From positions 1-60,125 of the forward strand of contig NZ_QOKW01000033.1 in assembly GCF_008365375.1 (NCBI RefSeq): 60,125 bases of DNA, written 5' to 3'. This stretch comes from Roseomonas genomospecies 6. GTDB lineage: Bacteria > Pseudomonadota > Alphaproteobacteria > Azospirillales > Azospirillaceae. The notes beneath the pieces were generated by a model that had not been told where the DNA came from, did not search any database, and saw nothing but the letters and a program-made list of their open reading frames with translations. The first letter of the stretch is position 1, and each line of letters opens with the position of its first letter. Below are positions 45,067 through 58,115 of this stretch, one piece after another. The position numbers and the translations under genes are program-made.

Positions 45067-45867
45067 TTACAGATACAAGAACGCCAGCATCCCCGAGCCG
45101 ATGGCGATGCGGTACCAGGCGAAGGGCGCGAAGCCGTAGCGCCCGACGAAATCCACCACCACCTTGACCACCAGCGCCGCGGCGACGAAGGCGGTGATGA
45201 AGCCGACCGCGATCAGCAGCCCGGAGTCGATGGTCATCAGGCTCCAGTTCTTGTAGAGGTCGTAGACCGTGGCGCCGGCCATGGTGGGGATCGCCAGGAA
45301 GAAGGAGAATTCCGCGGCGGTCCGCCGGTCCACCCCCATCAGCAGCGAACCGAGGATCGTCGCCCCCGACCGCGATACGCCCGGCACCAGCGCCAGACAC
45401 TGGCACAGCCCGATCTTGAGCGCGAGCGGCGCCGGAAAGCGTTCGATCTGGTGATAGCGCGGGACCGGCACCAGCCGTTCCGCCATCAGGATCGCCACAC
45501 CGCCCAGGATCAGCGCGATGCTGACCACCGTCGGGTTGAACAGCAGCGTCTTGATGACGCCGTGCAGGGCAGCCCCCAGAACCATGGCCGGCAGGAAGGC
45601 CAGGATGACCGCCATGGCGAAATGGCGCGCGCTCGGATCGTCCTTCAGACCGGTGACCACCTTCCACAGCCGGGCGAAATAGATGGTGCAGATCGCCAGG
45701 ATCGCGCCGAGCTGGATCACCACCTCGAACACCTTGCCCGGCGGCCCTTCGAAGCCCAGCAGCCTGTCGAAGATGATGAGATGGCCGGTGGACGAAACCG
45801 GTATGAATTCGGTCAGCCCTTCGATCAGGCCGAGCAGAGCGGCGTCCAGATATTGGTCGATCAACAT
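45067..45867 (-). CDS. uppP: Undecaprenyl-diphosphatase
   Basis: A 266-residue inner-membrane enzyme that recycles the lipid carrier for peptidoglycan and LPS by removing one phosphate; overproduction gives bacitracin resistance. The motifs are EGLTEFIPVSSTGHL (about 16-30) and PGVSRSGATI (about 165-175), which hold the catalytic residues. The ATG at 45867 fits the family start; an upstream ATG would add 59 unlikely residues. It is divergent from gltD. Confidence 0.94.
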   Translation of the reverse strand: MLIDQYLDAALLGLIEGLTEFIPVSSTGHLIIFDRLLGFEGPPGKVFEVVIQLGAILAICTIYFARLWKVVTGLKDDPSARHFAMAVILAFLPAMVLGAALHGVIKTLLFNPTVVSIALILGGVAILMAERLVPVPRYHQIERFPAPLALKIGLCQCLALVPGVSRSGATILGSLLMGVDRRTAAEFSFFLAIPTMAGATVYDLYKNWSLMTIDSGLLIAVGFITAFVAAALVVKVVVDFVGRYGFAPFAWYRIAIGSGMLAFLYL

Positions 45868-45952
45868 GCGGCGCGGGGCCTCTGGCAGGATGCGTGTGGC
45901 AATGTCCGGCTTATAGCAGCGCAACTTGGGGAAGGCGACGGCCCATGGGGCG

Positions 45953-45971
45953 ATACCCCGAATTGGGGTAT
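45953..45971. promoter_or_regulatory. Inverted repeat between uppP and gltD
   Basis: ATACCCC (45953-45959) and GGGGTAT (45965-45971) are perfect inverted arms around GAATT. The right arm runs into TATAGT (45969-45974), a possible -10 box on the plus strand with no good -35. The remaining 390-base gap (45868-46257) shows no gene, and I found no sigma-54 promoter in it. Confidence 0.45.
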
Positions 45972-46257
45972 AGTCCCGAAACGGACCTATTTCTCCTGCT
46001 TGTTTTTCGTGCATTCCCGCCCGCTGGGGAAGCGTCTGCGACATCGAGTCACGGTTTGGTCAGTCATGCTGCCCTATTGGCGAAAATGTGCTCGCGCGCC
46101 GCCTTCTCTTGCGGTATATGACGTTCAGACCGCGTGACCGCGGACTTTCGTTTTCACTGCGGCCACGCCCTTCGCCATGCCCCACCGGCATAAGAAGGGT
46201 CGCCCGGCCGCCGGCGCCGTCCCCATGCACGGGACACGGGAAGAAGGAGCAGGCGTT

Positions 46258-47706
46258 ATGGCGAACCAGAGGATGTTGGGCTTCGTGCACACCGCGCAGC
46301 GGATGCCCGACAAACGCCCGGCCACGGAGCGCCGCCAGGATTTCGCCGAGATCTACGCCCGCTTCAGCGACGAGCGCGCCAACGAGCAGGCCAACCGCTG
46401 CTCGCAGTGCGGCGTTCCCTTCTGCCAGGTTCACTGCCCGGTCTCCAACAACATCCCCGACTGGCTGAAGCTGACCTCCGAAGGCCGGCTGGAGGAGGCG
46501 TACGAGGTTTCCCAGGCCACCAATAACTTCCCGGAAATCTGCGGCCGCATCTGCCCGCAGGACCGCCTGTGCGAAGGCAACTGCGTCATCGAGCAGTCCA
46601 CCCACGGCGCCGTCACCATCGGATCGGTCGAGAAGTACATCAACGACACCGCCTGGGATCAGGGCTGGGTGAAGCCGCGCACGCCGTCGCGTGAGCTTGG
46701 CCTGTCGGTCGGCATCATCGGCGCCGGCCCCGCCGGCCTCGCCGCCGCCGAGGAGCTGCGCGCCAAGGGTTACGAGGTGCATGTCTACGACCGCTACGAC
46801 CGCATGGGCGGCCTGCTGGTCTACGGCATCCCCGGCTTCAAGCTGGAGAAGTCGGTGGTCGAGCGCCGCGTCAAGCTGCTGGCCGACGCCGGGGTGATCT
46901 ACCACCCGAACTTCGAGGTGGGCCGCGACGCCTCCCTGCCGGAGCTGCGCCGCAAGCACGTCGCCGTGCTGGTCGCCACGGGCGTCTACAAGGCGCGCGA
47001 CATCAAGGCGCCAGGCTCGGGCCTGGGCAACATCGTGGCGGCTCTGGACTACCTGACCACCTCCAACAAGGTCAGCCTGGGCGACACGGTCGAGGCGTAC
47101 GAGAACGGTTCCCTGAACGCCGCGGGCAAGCATGTGGTGGTTCTGGGCGGCGGCGACACCGCCATGGACTGCGTGCGCACGGCGATCCGCCAGGGCGCCG
47201 TCTCCGTGAAGTGTCTGTACCGCCGTGACCGCAAGAACATGCCGGGCTCGCAGCGCGAGGTCGCCCACGCCGAGGAAGAGGGCGTGGAGTTCATCTGGCA
47301 GGCCGCCCCGGAAGGCTTCACCGGTGACACCGTCGTGACCGGCGTGCGCGCCGTGCGCATCCATCTGGGCGTGGCCGACGCCACGGGCCGCCAGACCCCG
47401 CAGGTGATCGAGGGTTCGGAATTCACGGTCCAGGCCGATCTGGTCATCAAGGCGCTCGGCTTCGAGCCCGAGGACCTGCCGAACGCCTTCGGCGAGCCGG
47501 AGCTGAAGGTGACCCGCTGGGGCACGCTGCTGGTCGATCACCGCACCAAGATGACCAACATGGACGGCGTGTTTGCCGCCGGCGACATCGTGCGCGGCGC
47601 CTCGCTGGTGGTGTGGGCCATCCGCGATGGCCGCGACGCGGCGGAGGGCATCCACGCCTACGCCAAGGCGAAGGCCGAGGCGCCGGTCGCCGTGGCGGCG
47701 GAATAA
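46258..47706 (+). CDS. gltD: Glutamate synthase small (beta) subunit
   Basis: A 482-residue FAD and NADPH protein that feeds electrons to GltB. The N-terminal cluster cysteines are Cys48, 51, 56 and 60 (NRCSQCGVPFCQVHCP) and Cys95, 99, 105 and 109 (CGRICPQDRLCEGNC). FAD binding is at SVGIIGAGPAGLAAAEE and NADPH binding at VVVLGGGDTAMDC. The ATG at 46258 is preceded by GAAGAAGGAG. The length matches A. brasilense GltD. It precedes gltB, the reverse of the E. coli order. Confidence 0.97.
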   Translation: MANQRMLGFVHTAQRMPDKRPATERRQDFAEIYARFSDERANEQANRCSQCGVPFCQVHCPVSNNIPDWLKLTSEGRLEEAYEVSQATNNFPEICGRICPQDRLCEGNCVIEQSTHGAVTIGSVEKYINDTAWDQGWVKPRTPSRELGLSVGIIGAGPAGLAAAEELRAKGYEVHVYDRYDRMGGLLVYGIPGFKLEKSVVERRVKLLADAGVIYHPNFEVGRDASLPELRRKHVAVLVATGVYKARDIKAPGSGLGNIVAALDYLTTSNKVSLGDTVEAYENGSLNAAGKHVVVLGGGDTAMDCVRTAIRQGAVSVKCLYRRDRKNMPGSQREVAHAEEEGVEFIWQAAPEGFTGDTVVTGVRAVRIHLGVADATGRQTPQVIEGSEFTVQADLVIKALGFEPEDLPNAFGEPELKVTRWGTLLVDHRTKMTNMDGVFAAGDIVRGASLVVWAIRDGRDAAEGIHAYAKAKAEAPVAVAAE

Positions 47707-47761
47707 GCCGCCGCCGGACAGCGGGCGGAACACGCCGAAGCGATCCATAATTTTGCGGGGT

Positions 47762-47814
47762 CCAGGGGTCCATTTCGGCCCCTGGCGGGGGTGAAGGGGC
47801 GAAATCCCCCCTTC
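47762..47814 (+). promoter_or_regulatory. Two hairpins in the gltD-gltB gap
   Basis: CCAGGGG (47762-47768) pairs with CCCCTGG (47779-47785), and GAAGGGG (47793-47799) with CCCCTTC (47808-47814). The second ends 28 bases before the gltB ATG. Neither has a T run, so they more likely tune mRNA stability or the relative amounts of the two subunits than end transcription. Confidence 0.5.
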
Positions 47815-47842
47815 AAAACAGACTGATTGAAAGGGTCCACCG

Positions 47843-52390
<4,548 letters not shown>

Positions 52391-52428
52391 GGCCGGGGGC
52401 GAAGGCCCGAACGGAGTGTGCGTATGCG

Positions 52429-52483
52429 AACGGCGGTCCGGTCCAACCGGGCCGCCGTTTTCACGCCGACTTTTCACGCCGAC
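52429..52483 (+). terminator. Rho-independent terminator of gltB, with 13-bp tandem repeat
   Basis: AACGGCGGTCCGGT (52429-52442) pairs with 52446-52459 (one G-T wobble, loop of three) and runs into TTTTC. TTTTCACGCCGAC then occurs twice in tandem (52458-52470, 52471-52483). Confidence 0.82.
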
Positions 52484-52587
52484 TGTTGCATGGGTGTCCT
52501 TCCAGGGTGCCGGTTATCGGAATAATCTGACGCGGAACGGGTTGTTAGGACCGCCTGGGGGCATCCGCAACCACACGGGAGGGCGTC

Positions 52588-53046
52588 ATGCCGGCAGAGG
52601 ACGGCCTGCGCATCAGCATTCGTTTCGCCACGGCGGCCGACGGCCCGCGCTGCGCCGACATCTTCCTGTACGGGCGCCGCAACGCCTTTCCCTGGCAGCC
52701 CGAGGACCGCTTCGGCCTGGACGATTATTACGACTGCGTGGACGGAGAGGACGTGCTGGTCGCGGAAGCCGGTGCCGGGACGGTGGTCGGCTTCCTGTCC
52801 GTCGATGTGGCGGACCGCTTCATCCACAACCTGTTCATCGACCCGAACTGGCGCGGTCGGGGAATCGGCAGCGCGCTTCTGCGCGAGGCGCTGGCCCTGC
52901 TGCACGGCTCCGCCGAACTCGCCTGCGCATCGCGCAACGCCGCCGCCCGTGCCTTCTACGAGCACAACGGCTGGACCCCGGTTCCCGACGCCGGTGCGGA
53001 GGGTGCTGCGTCACCCCTGGTGGTCTACCGCAAGTCCGCCTTTTGA
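52588..53046 (+). CDS. GNAT family N-acetyltransferase
   Basis: A 152-residue protein. The acetyl-CoA signature is LFIDPNWRGRGIGSALLREA (about 91-110), followed by ACASRNAAARAFYEHNGW, the typical final helix and strand. The acceptor is unknown; the size and N-terminal RFATAADGPRC suggest a RimI/YjaB-like small-molecule or protein acetyltransferase. It follows gltB after a terminator, so it is separately transcribed. Confidence 0.87.
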   Translation: MPAEDGLRISIRFATAADGPRCADIFLYGRRNAFPWQPEDRFGLDDYYDCVDGEDVLVAEAGAGTVVGFLSVDVADRFIHNLFIDPNWRGRGIGSALLREALALLHGSAELACASRNAAARAFYEHNGWTPVPDAGAEGAASPLVVYRKSAF

Positions 53047-53147
53047 CACCCCCTCGGCATGGTTAATCCATCAGCCGAAGGAGCGACCCTGCAGGCCAAA
53101 GCGCAGACTGTTTTCCACGGCTCCCTTACGCTACAGTCCGGCCCGGC

Positions 53148-53816
53148 ATGCGGACACTCCATCACCACCCCCTCCACCCCTTGTCCCGCGTCGCGCGGGT
53201 GATGCTGGCCGAGAAGGGTCTTCCCTTCGAAGCGGTCATCGAGAAGCCGTGGGAACGGCGCGAGGATTTCCTGATGCTGAACCCCGCCGGCGAAGTGCCG
53301 GTGCTGGTGGAGGAGGACGAAACCGTCGTGGCGGGCGGGTTGCCTCTGCTCGAATATCTGGAGGAGGCCTATCCCGACGTGGCCCTGATGCCGCGCGAGG
53401 TGGCGGCCCGGGCCGAGGTGCGGCGGGTGGTCGATTGGTTCACCCGGAAATTCGACCGCGAGGTGACGGAAAATCTGGTCGGGGAGAAGCTGATCAAGCG
53501 GCTGTCCGGCCAGGGCCATCCCTTCGCCCCGGCGATCCGCGCCGGGCTGGCGAACATCCAGTACCACATGGAATACATCGCCTTCCTGTCGGAACGCCGC
53601 CCCTGGCTGGCTGGCCCCACTTTCACGGTGGCCGACATCGCGGCGGCGGCGGCGCTGTCCTGCGTCGATTACGTGGACAACGTGCCCTGGGACAAGGTGC
53701 CGGAGGCCAAGGACTGGTACGCCCGCATCAAGTCGCGCCCCAGCTTCCGCAGCCTGCTGACCGACAGCGTCCCCGGCTGTCCGCCGCCCCGCCATTACGC
53801 CGATCTGGACTTCTGA
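53148..53816 (+). CDS. Glutathione S-transferase family protein
   Basis: A 222-residue protein with a thioredoxin-like N domain (about 1-80) and an all-helical C domain. MRTLHHHPLHPLSRVARVML puts Ser13 or Ser near the glutathione site, and NPAGEVPVLVEEDETVVAGG is the conserved cis-Pro loop. TFTVADIAAAAALSCVDYV is the C-domain motif. It may detoxify electrophiles or act as a non-catalytic relative. A short 56-residue gene follows on the same strand. Confidence 0.88.
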   Translation: MRTLHHHPLHPLSRVARVMLAEKGLPFEAVIEKPWERREDFLMLNPAGEVPVLVEEDETVVAGGLPLLEYLEEAYPDVALMPREVAARAEVRRVVDWFTRKFDREVTENLVGEKLIKRLSGQGHPFAPAIRAGLANIQYHMEYIAFLSERRPWLAGPTFTVADIAAAAALSCVDYVDNVPWDKVPEAKDWYARIKSRPSFRSLLTDSVPGCPPPRHYADLDF

Positions 53817-53893
53817 TTCGCCAAAAGAAGGAACCCTGCCCGTACCGGCCTGTTTCGCTTTGGTTGCAGAACACGGCACAGGAGGACGGGGGC

Positions 53894-54064
53894 ATGGCCC
53901 AACACGATTACGTGCGTCACACGCTCGATTGCCTGGAGGAGGCGCAAGCGGCCCTGCGGCTTGCCCAACGCAAGGGCCAGATCGCGCCGGAGGACGAGGA
54001 CCAGTTGTCCCGCCGCCTCGACCGCATCACCGAACGCATCGCCCAGGTGCAGGAGATGCATTGA
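53894..54064 (+). CDS. Small helical protein, unknown function
   Basis: A 56-residue protein starting MAQHDYVRHTLDCLEEAQ, preceded by GGAGGA at 53881-53886. It is one continuous amphipathic helix rich in Glu, Arg, Gln and Leu with heptad-like spacing (LEEAQAALRLAQRKGQ, then RRLDRITERIAQVQE), so it could form a coiled coil. It follows the GST gene by 77 bases and converges on chrA. I do not recognise the family. Confidence 0.6.
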   Translation: MAQHDYVRHTLDCLEEAQAALRLAQRKGQIAPEDEDQLSRRLDRITERIAQVQEMH

Positions 54065-54128
54065 GCCCGGCCCGGGCCGTGCCGCCCATGGCGCGGCCCG
54101 TGGCGACACACCGTTCCCTTGGCCGTCC

Positions 54129-55520
54129 TTACGCCACCCCCACCATGCGCAACGCCACGCCGGCCAGCGCGCAGGCTGCCAGGGTCGGCAGCATCCCCAC
54201 CTTGAAACGGAACACCGCCGCCACCGCCGCCGCGGTCAGCAGCAGGGCGGGCAGGTTGACGCTCGACAGAACGGGGACGTCCAACGTCATTCCCGCGAAG
54301 GACAGCCTGTCCAGCCGCGCGAACAGCGTGTGCAGGGCGAACCACACCGCCAGATTCAGGATCACCCCGACCACCGCCGCGGTGATCGCCGACAGCGCGG
54401 CGCCGAGCATCCGGTTGCCGCGCAGCGCCTCCACATAGGGCGCGCCCAGGAAGATCCACAGGAAGCAGGGCACGAAGGTGACCCAGGTGGTCAGCAGGCC
54501 GCCCAGCACCCCGGCCAGCAGCGGCGGCAGCGCCCCCGGATCGCGGAGCGCGCCCAGGAAGCCGACGAACTGCACCACCATGATGAGCGGCCCCGGCGTC
54601 GTCTCCGCCATGCCCAGCCCGTCCAGCATCTCGCCGGGCTGCATCCAGCCGTAGGTCTCCACCGCCTGCTGCGCCACATAGGCCAGCACGGCGTAGGCGC
54701 CGCCGAAGGTCACCACCGCCATCTTGGAGAAGAAGACGGCGATTGCGGTGAACGTGTTGTCCGGCCCCAGGGCCAGCAGCAGCGCCAGCACCGGCCCCAG
54801 CCACAGGGCGAGGCAGACCGCCCCGACCCGCAGCGACCAAGCGGGCGAGGGCCGCGCGTGGTCCGGCATCCCCTCGCCCAGCAGGCTTTCCTTGTGGATG
54901 GACGGGTCCGCCGTGTGGGGCGCCGGGCGGAAGGCGGAGAATCCCAGCCGCGCCCCGGCCAGCCCGATCAGCGCCGCGGTCAGGATGATGAGCGGAAAGG
55001 GCACATTGAAGGCGAAGATCGCCAGGAAGGCCGCCGCCGACAGGGTGACCATCGCCCCGTTCTTCAGCGTGCGCCGCCCGACCCGGACCACCGCATCCAG
55101 AACGACGGCCAGCACCGCCGCCTTCAGCCCGAAGAACAGCCCCTCCACGGGACCGGTGTTCCCCAGCGTCGCGTAGAGGATGCTGAGCGCCATGATGGAC
55201 AGAGCGCCGGGCAGGACGAACAGCACCCCGGCGATCAGCCCGCCCACCGTCCGGTGCATCAGCCAGCCGATGTAGACGGCCAATTGCTGCGCCTCCGGCC
55301 CCGGAAGAAGCATGCAGTAGTTCAGCGCGTGGAGGAACCGCTCCTCTCCGATCCAGCGTTTCTCGTCCACCAGGATGCGGTGCATCATGGCGATCTGGCC
55401 CGCCGGCCCGCCGAAGCTCAGCAGTGCGATCCGCGCCCACACCCGGACGGCCTCCCACAGGCCCACCCCATGGCCGGTGGAGGTCGTACCGGCGGTGTCG
55501 GCGCTGTCCGCCCGCGTCAT
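54129..55520 (-). CDS. chrA: Chromate transporter ChrA (CHR family)
   Basis: A 463-residue inner-membrane protein with two homologous halves, each with a CHR repeat: SFGGPAGQIAMMHRILVDEK and CMLLPGPEAQQLAVYIGW in the first half, VTFGGAYAVLAYVAQQAV and MAETTPGPLIMVVQFVGF in the second. Long-chain members export chromate. The ATG at 55520 was chosen over one 15 codons earlier. No chromate reductase gene or ChrB regulator is adjacent, so it may be a general anion exporter. Confidence 0.9.
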   Translation of the reverse strand: MTRADSADTAGTTSTGHGVGLWEAVRVWARIALLSFGGPAGQIAMMHRILVDEKRWIGEERFLHALNYCMLLPGPEAQQLAVYIGWLMHRTVGGLIAGVLFVLPGALSIMALSILYATLGNTGPVEGLFFGLKAAVLAVVLDAVVRVGRRTLKNGAMVTLSAAAFLAIFAFNVPFPLIILTAALIGLAGARLGFSAFRPAPHTADPSIHKESLLGEGMPDHARPSPAWSLRVGAVCLALWLGPVLALLLALGPDNTFTAIAVFFSKMAVVTFGGAYAVLAYVAQQAVETYGWMQPGEMLDGLGMAETTPGPLIMVVQFVGFLGALRDPGALPPLLAGVLGGLLTTWVTFVPCFLWIFLGAPYVEALRGNRMLGAALSAITAAVVGVILNLAVWFALHTLFARLDRLSFAGMTLDVPVLSSVNLPALLLTAAAVAAVFRFKVGMLPTLAACALAGVALRMVGVA

Positions 55521-55613
55521 GCGTCGTCTCCAAGGGTCGGCAAAGGGACGCCATTCAGACCACAAGGGACGGTTCGCCGCCAGCGTGGAGATGTGACGGA
55601 AATACTGCGCCGG

Positions 55614-56972
55614 TCAGGACGGCGTTGCCGCCGGAAGCACCAGTTCCACCCGCAAGCCGCCGAGCGGCGAATCGCCCAGCCGCAGGTCGCCGCCGTAGAG
55701 CCGCGCCACGTCGCGCACCACGGCGAGGCCGAGGCCGCTGCCCGGCGTGCTTTCGTCCAGCCGCACGCCGGGGGCCAGCACCGCCTCCCGCCGGTCGGCG
55801 GGCAGGCCCGGCCCGTCGTCCTCGACCGCCACCGCCAGCATCCCCCCCGCCTCCAGCCGCGACGAGACCTCAACGCGCGAGGCCGCCCATTTGCAGGCGT
55901 TGTCCAGCAGGTTGCCCAGCATCTCGTCCAGATCCTCGCGCTCCCCGGCGAAAACGTGCTCGCGCGGGACGCGGACGGTGACCGTCACCCGTCCTCCGCC
56001 TTGGAGCTTCTCCAGGACCCGCGCCAGCGCCCCGGCGCTGTCGGCCACCGGGGTAGCGACGCCGGGCAGGCCGCGCGCCGCGGCGGCGCGGGCGCGGGCC
56101 ATATGATGGTCGATGTGTCGGCGCATCACCGCCACCTGCCGGACGACACCCTCCCCCTCCGCCTCGTTCGCCAGCACGGCGAGGTTCGTCTTCAGCGCGT
56201 GGGCGAGGTTCCCGGCCTGGAGCCGCGCCCGGCCCACCACCTCCTCCGAATGGTCCAGCAGGGCGTTCAGGTCGTCCAGCAGCGGCTGCACCTCCCGCGG
56301 GGCGTCGCCGCCGAAGCGCTTCTTCCGCCCGGCCCGCACCGCGGCCAACTCCGCGCGCAGCCGTACCAGCGGACGCAAGCCCACCGACACCTGGACCACC
56401 GCCGCGGCGATCAGCGCCAGCGCCAGCGCCCCCAGCGACAGCCAGAGCACCCGGTTGAAGTCCGCCACCACCGCCCGCAACTCCCCCTCGTCCTGCGCCA
56501 CCGCCATGCGCAGGGGTGCCGTCCCGTTGGGAAAGGTCACAGCGCGCTCCAGCACCGACAGTTGGCGCCCGGCGGGGCCGGAGAGGCTGTGGCGGTGGAT
56601 GTCGCCGTCCGCGACCTCGTCCGGCGGCAGGGGCAGCGCCTCGTCCCACAGGGAGCGGGAGCGCAGGATGGGCGCGTCCCCCGGCCCGACCTGCCAGTAC
56701 AGCCCCGACAGGGGCCGGCGGAAGCGCGGATCGCTGAGCGGCTGGCGCAGCACCGGCGCACCGTCCGGTCCCAGTTCGATCAGCGCGGCGAGCTGGTCGA
56801 GGTGGTTGGTCAGCTCGGCCTCGAACCGGCGGGCCACATGGTCGCGGAACAGGCCGGACAGCACCAGACCGGCCAGCGCCAGGGCCAGGGCGATCCACAC
56901 CGCCGCCCCGGCCAGCAGGCGGAAGCGCAGCGATCCGGTCAACCGTCCGCCGCCCTGGACCGGGCCGGTCAC
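55614..56972 (-). CDS. PhoQ-like sensor histidine kinase
   Basis: A 452-residue membrane kinase. A first span (about 15-35) and a second (about 180-200) enclose a periplasmic sensor; HAMP, a dimerisation domain with His258 in GNLAHALKTNLAVL, and an ATP-binding domain (NLLDNACKWAA, VEDDGPGLP, GSGLGLAVV) follow. The NLAHALKT form is the PhoQ type. It starts with GTG, overlapping the response regulator stop by four bases. Its likely targets are the cytochrome genes across the divergent promoter. Confidence 0.9.
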   Translation of the reverse strand: MTGPVQGGGRLTGSLRFRLLAGAAVWIALALALAGLVLSGLFRDHVARRFEAELTNHLDQLAALIELGPDGAPVLRQPLSDPRFRRPLSGLYWQVGPGDAPILRSRSLWDEALPLPPDEVADGDIHRHSLSGPAGRQLSVLERAVTFPNGTAPLRMAVAQDEGELRAVVADFNRVLWLSLGALALALIAAAVVQVSVGLRPLVRLRAELAAVRAGRKKRFGGDAPREVQPLLDDLNALLDHSEEVVGRARLQAGNLAHALKTNLAVLANEAEGEGVVRQVAVMRRHIDHHMARARAAAARGLPGVATPVADSAGALARVLEKLQGGGRVTVTVRVPREHVFAGEREDLDEMLGNLLDNACKWAASRVEVSSRLEAGGMLAVAVEDDGPGLPADRREAVLAPGVRLDESTPGSGLGLAVVRDVARLYGGDLRLGDSPLGGLRVELVLPAATPS

Positions 56973-57628
56973 GGCGCCTCCAGCTTGTAGCCGAGCCCGC
57001 GCACGGTCTTGATCAGATCGGCGCCCAGCTTGCGCCGCAGGCGGCCCACGAAGACCTCGATGGTGTTGGAATCGCGGTCGAAATCCTGGGCGTAGATGTG
57101 CTCCGTCAGCTCCGTGCGGGAAACGAGCTGCCCCTTGCGGTGCATCAGGTAATCCAGCACGCGGAACTCGTGCCCGGTCAGGTCCACCGGCCGCCCGTCC
57201 AGCGTGACCCGGCCCGAGCGTGTGTCCAGCACCACCCCGCCGCAGACGATCTCCGCCGAGGCGTGGCCCTTGGAGCGGCGGATCAGCGCGCGGATGCGGG
57301 CGAGAAGCTCCTCCATGCTGAAGGGCTTCGCCAGATAGTCGTCGGCCCCGGCGTCGATGCCCTGCACCTTCTCCGTCCAGGCGCCGCGGGCGGTCAGGAT
57401 GATGACCGGCGCCGCGATCCCCTGGGCGCGCCAGGAGCGCAGCACCGTCAGCCCGTCCACCCGCGGCAGCCCCAGGTCCAGGACGATGGCGTCGTAGGGT
57501 TCGGTTTCGCCCAGGAATTGCCCCTCCTCGCCGTCGGCGGCGCGGTCCACGGCGTAGCCCTCGCCCTCCAGCCGTTCGGCGAGCTGGCGGGCGAGCGCCG
57601 GATCATCCTCGACGACGAGCAGGCGCAT
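56969..57628 (-). CDS. OmpR/PhoP-family response regulator
   Basis: A 219-residue regulator. The receiver domain has the acidic pair Asp8-Asp9, phosphoacceptor Asp51 (IVLDLGLP) and a Lys in DDYLAKPFSM. The C-terminal winged helix has FRVLDYLMHRKGQLVSR and IEVFVGRLRRKLGADLIKTV. It partners the adjacent kinase. A GTG three codons earlier would overlap the PepSY gene stop by four bases; the ATG at 57628 gives the usual start. Tandem 11-bp repeats near 58023-58063 are plausible binding sites. Confidence 0.93.
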   Translation of the reverse strand: MRLLVVEDDPALARQLAERLEGEGYAVDRAADGEEGQFLGETEPYDAIVLDLGLPRVDGLTVLRSWRAQGIAAPVIILTARGAWTEKVQGIDAGADDYLAKPFSMEELLARIRALIRRSKGHASAEIVCGGVVLDTRSGRVTLDGRPVDLTGHEFRVLDYLMHRKGQLVSRTELTEHIYAQDFDRDSNTIEVFVGRLRRKLGADLIKTVRGLGYKLEAP

Positions 57629-57633
57629 GGCGC

Positions 57634-57975
57634 TCACCTCTTCCCATATTGGCCGCTCTCGCCTTTTCCGTTGCGCCCGCGCACCCGCAGCAGGTCGCCG
57701 GTCGCGGCGTCGTACTTCAGCTTCAGGACCCGGCCTTCGGCGGTGATGGTCTTGATCTCGTAGACGATCTGGCCGTCGTCGTCCTCGAATTCCACGTCCA
57801 GGATGTCACCGGGGAAATCGGCCTGCGCGCGGGCCACGATGGCCTCCAGCGGCAGCGCCCGGCCCGAGCGCAACGCCTCCCGCGCCCGCTCGTGGTCGCG
57901 GTCGTCGTCCGCCGCCGCCGGCAGGGCGACGGAGAGGAGAACCAGGGACAGCAGTACGGCAGGGACGGCGTTCAT
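57634..57975 (-). CDS. PepSY domain-containing periplasmic protein
   Basis: A 113-residue protein with a signal peptide (about 1-22, ending PAAADDD) and a single PepSY domain (about 35-95, ALPLEAIVARAQADFPG and YEIKTITAEGRVLKLKYDAA). PepSY proteins bind and inhibit peptidases or sensor kinases, so it may tune the adjacent histidine kinase from the periplasm. It is first in the PepSY-regulator-kinase operon and divergent from the cytochrome operon. Confidence 0.87.
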   Translation of the reverse strand: MNAVPAVLLSLVLLSVALPAAADDDRDHERAREALRSGRALPLEAIVARAQADFPGDILDVEFEDDDGQIVYEIKTITAEGRVLKLKYDAATGDLLRVRGRNGKGESGQYGKR

Positions 57976-58022
57976 GGTCGGAACCGGCGGACGGGCGGAT
58001 AGACCCAGTTAGCACATCGACG

Positions 58023-58063
58023 CCTGAACGGCACCTGAACGAACCGCTCAGGCTCCGTTCAGC
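58023..58063. promoter_or_regulatory. Two mirrored pairs of 11-bp-period repeats between PepSY-TCS and SHP operons
   Basis: On the plus strand CCTGAACG occurs at 58023-58030 and 58034-58041. On the minus strand GCTGAACG (58056-58063) and CCTGAGCG (58045-58052) are also 11 bases apart. Tandem half sites one helical turn apart are typical for OmpR/PhoP-type dimers. Each pair reads toward one of the two divergent operons. Confidence 0.6.
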
Positions 58064-58115
58064 CGGGACGGCGCAGTCTCCACGGCAACGAACGCGACGC
58101 CACGGAGATTTACCG

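Noticed and set aside
45868..46257. Sigma-54 promoter for gltD
   Set aside because: No GG-N10-GC pair with acceptable TGGCAC and TTGCA elements was found in the gap.
53961..56990. Plus-strand open frame of about 1000 codons across chrA and the kinase
   Set aside because: Antisense to two well-supported genes and extremely Gln/Arg/His-rich.
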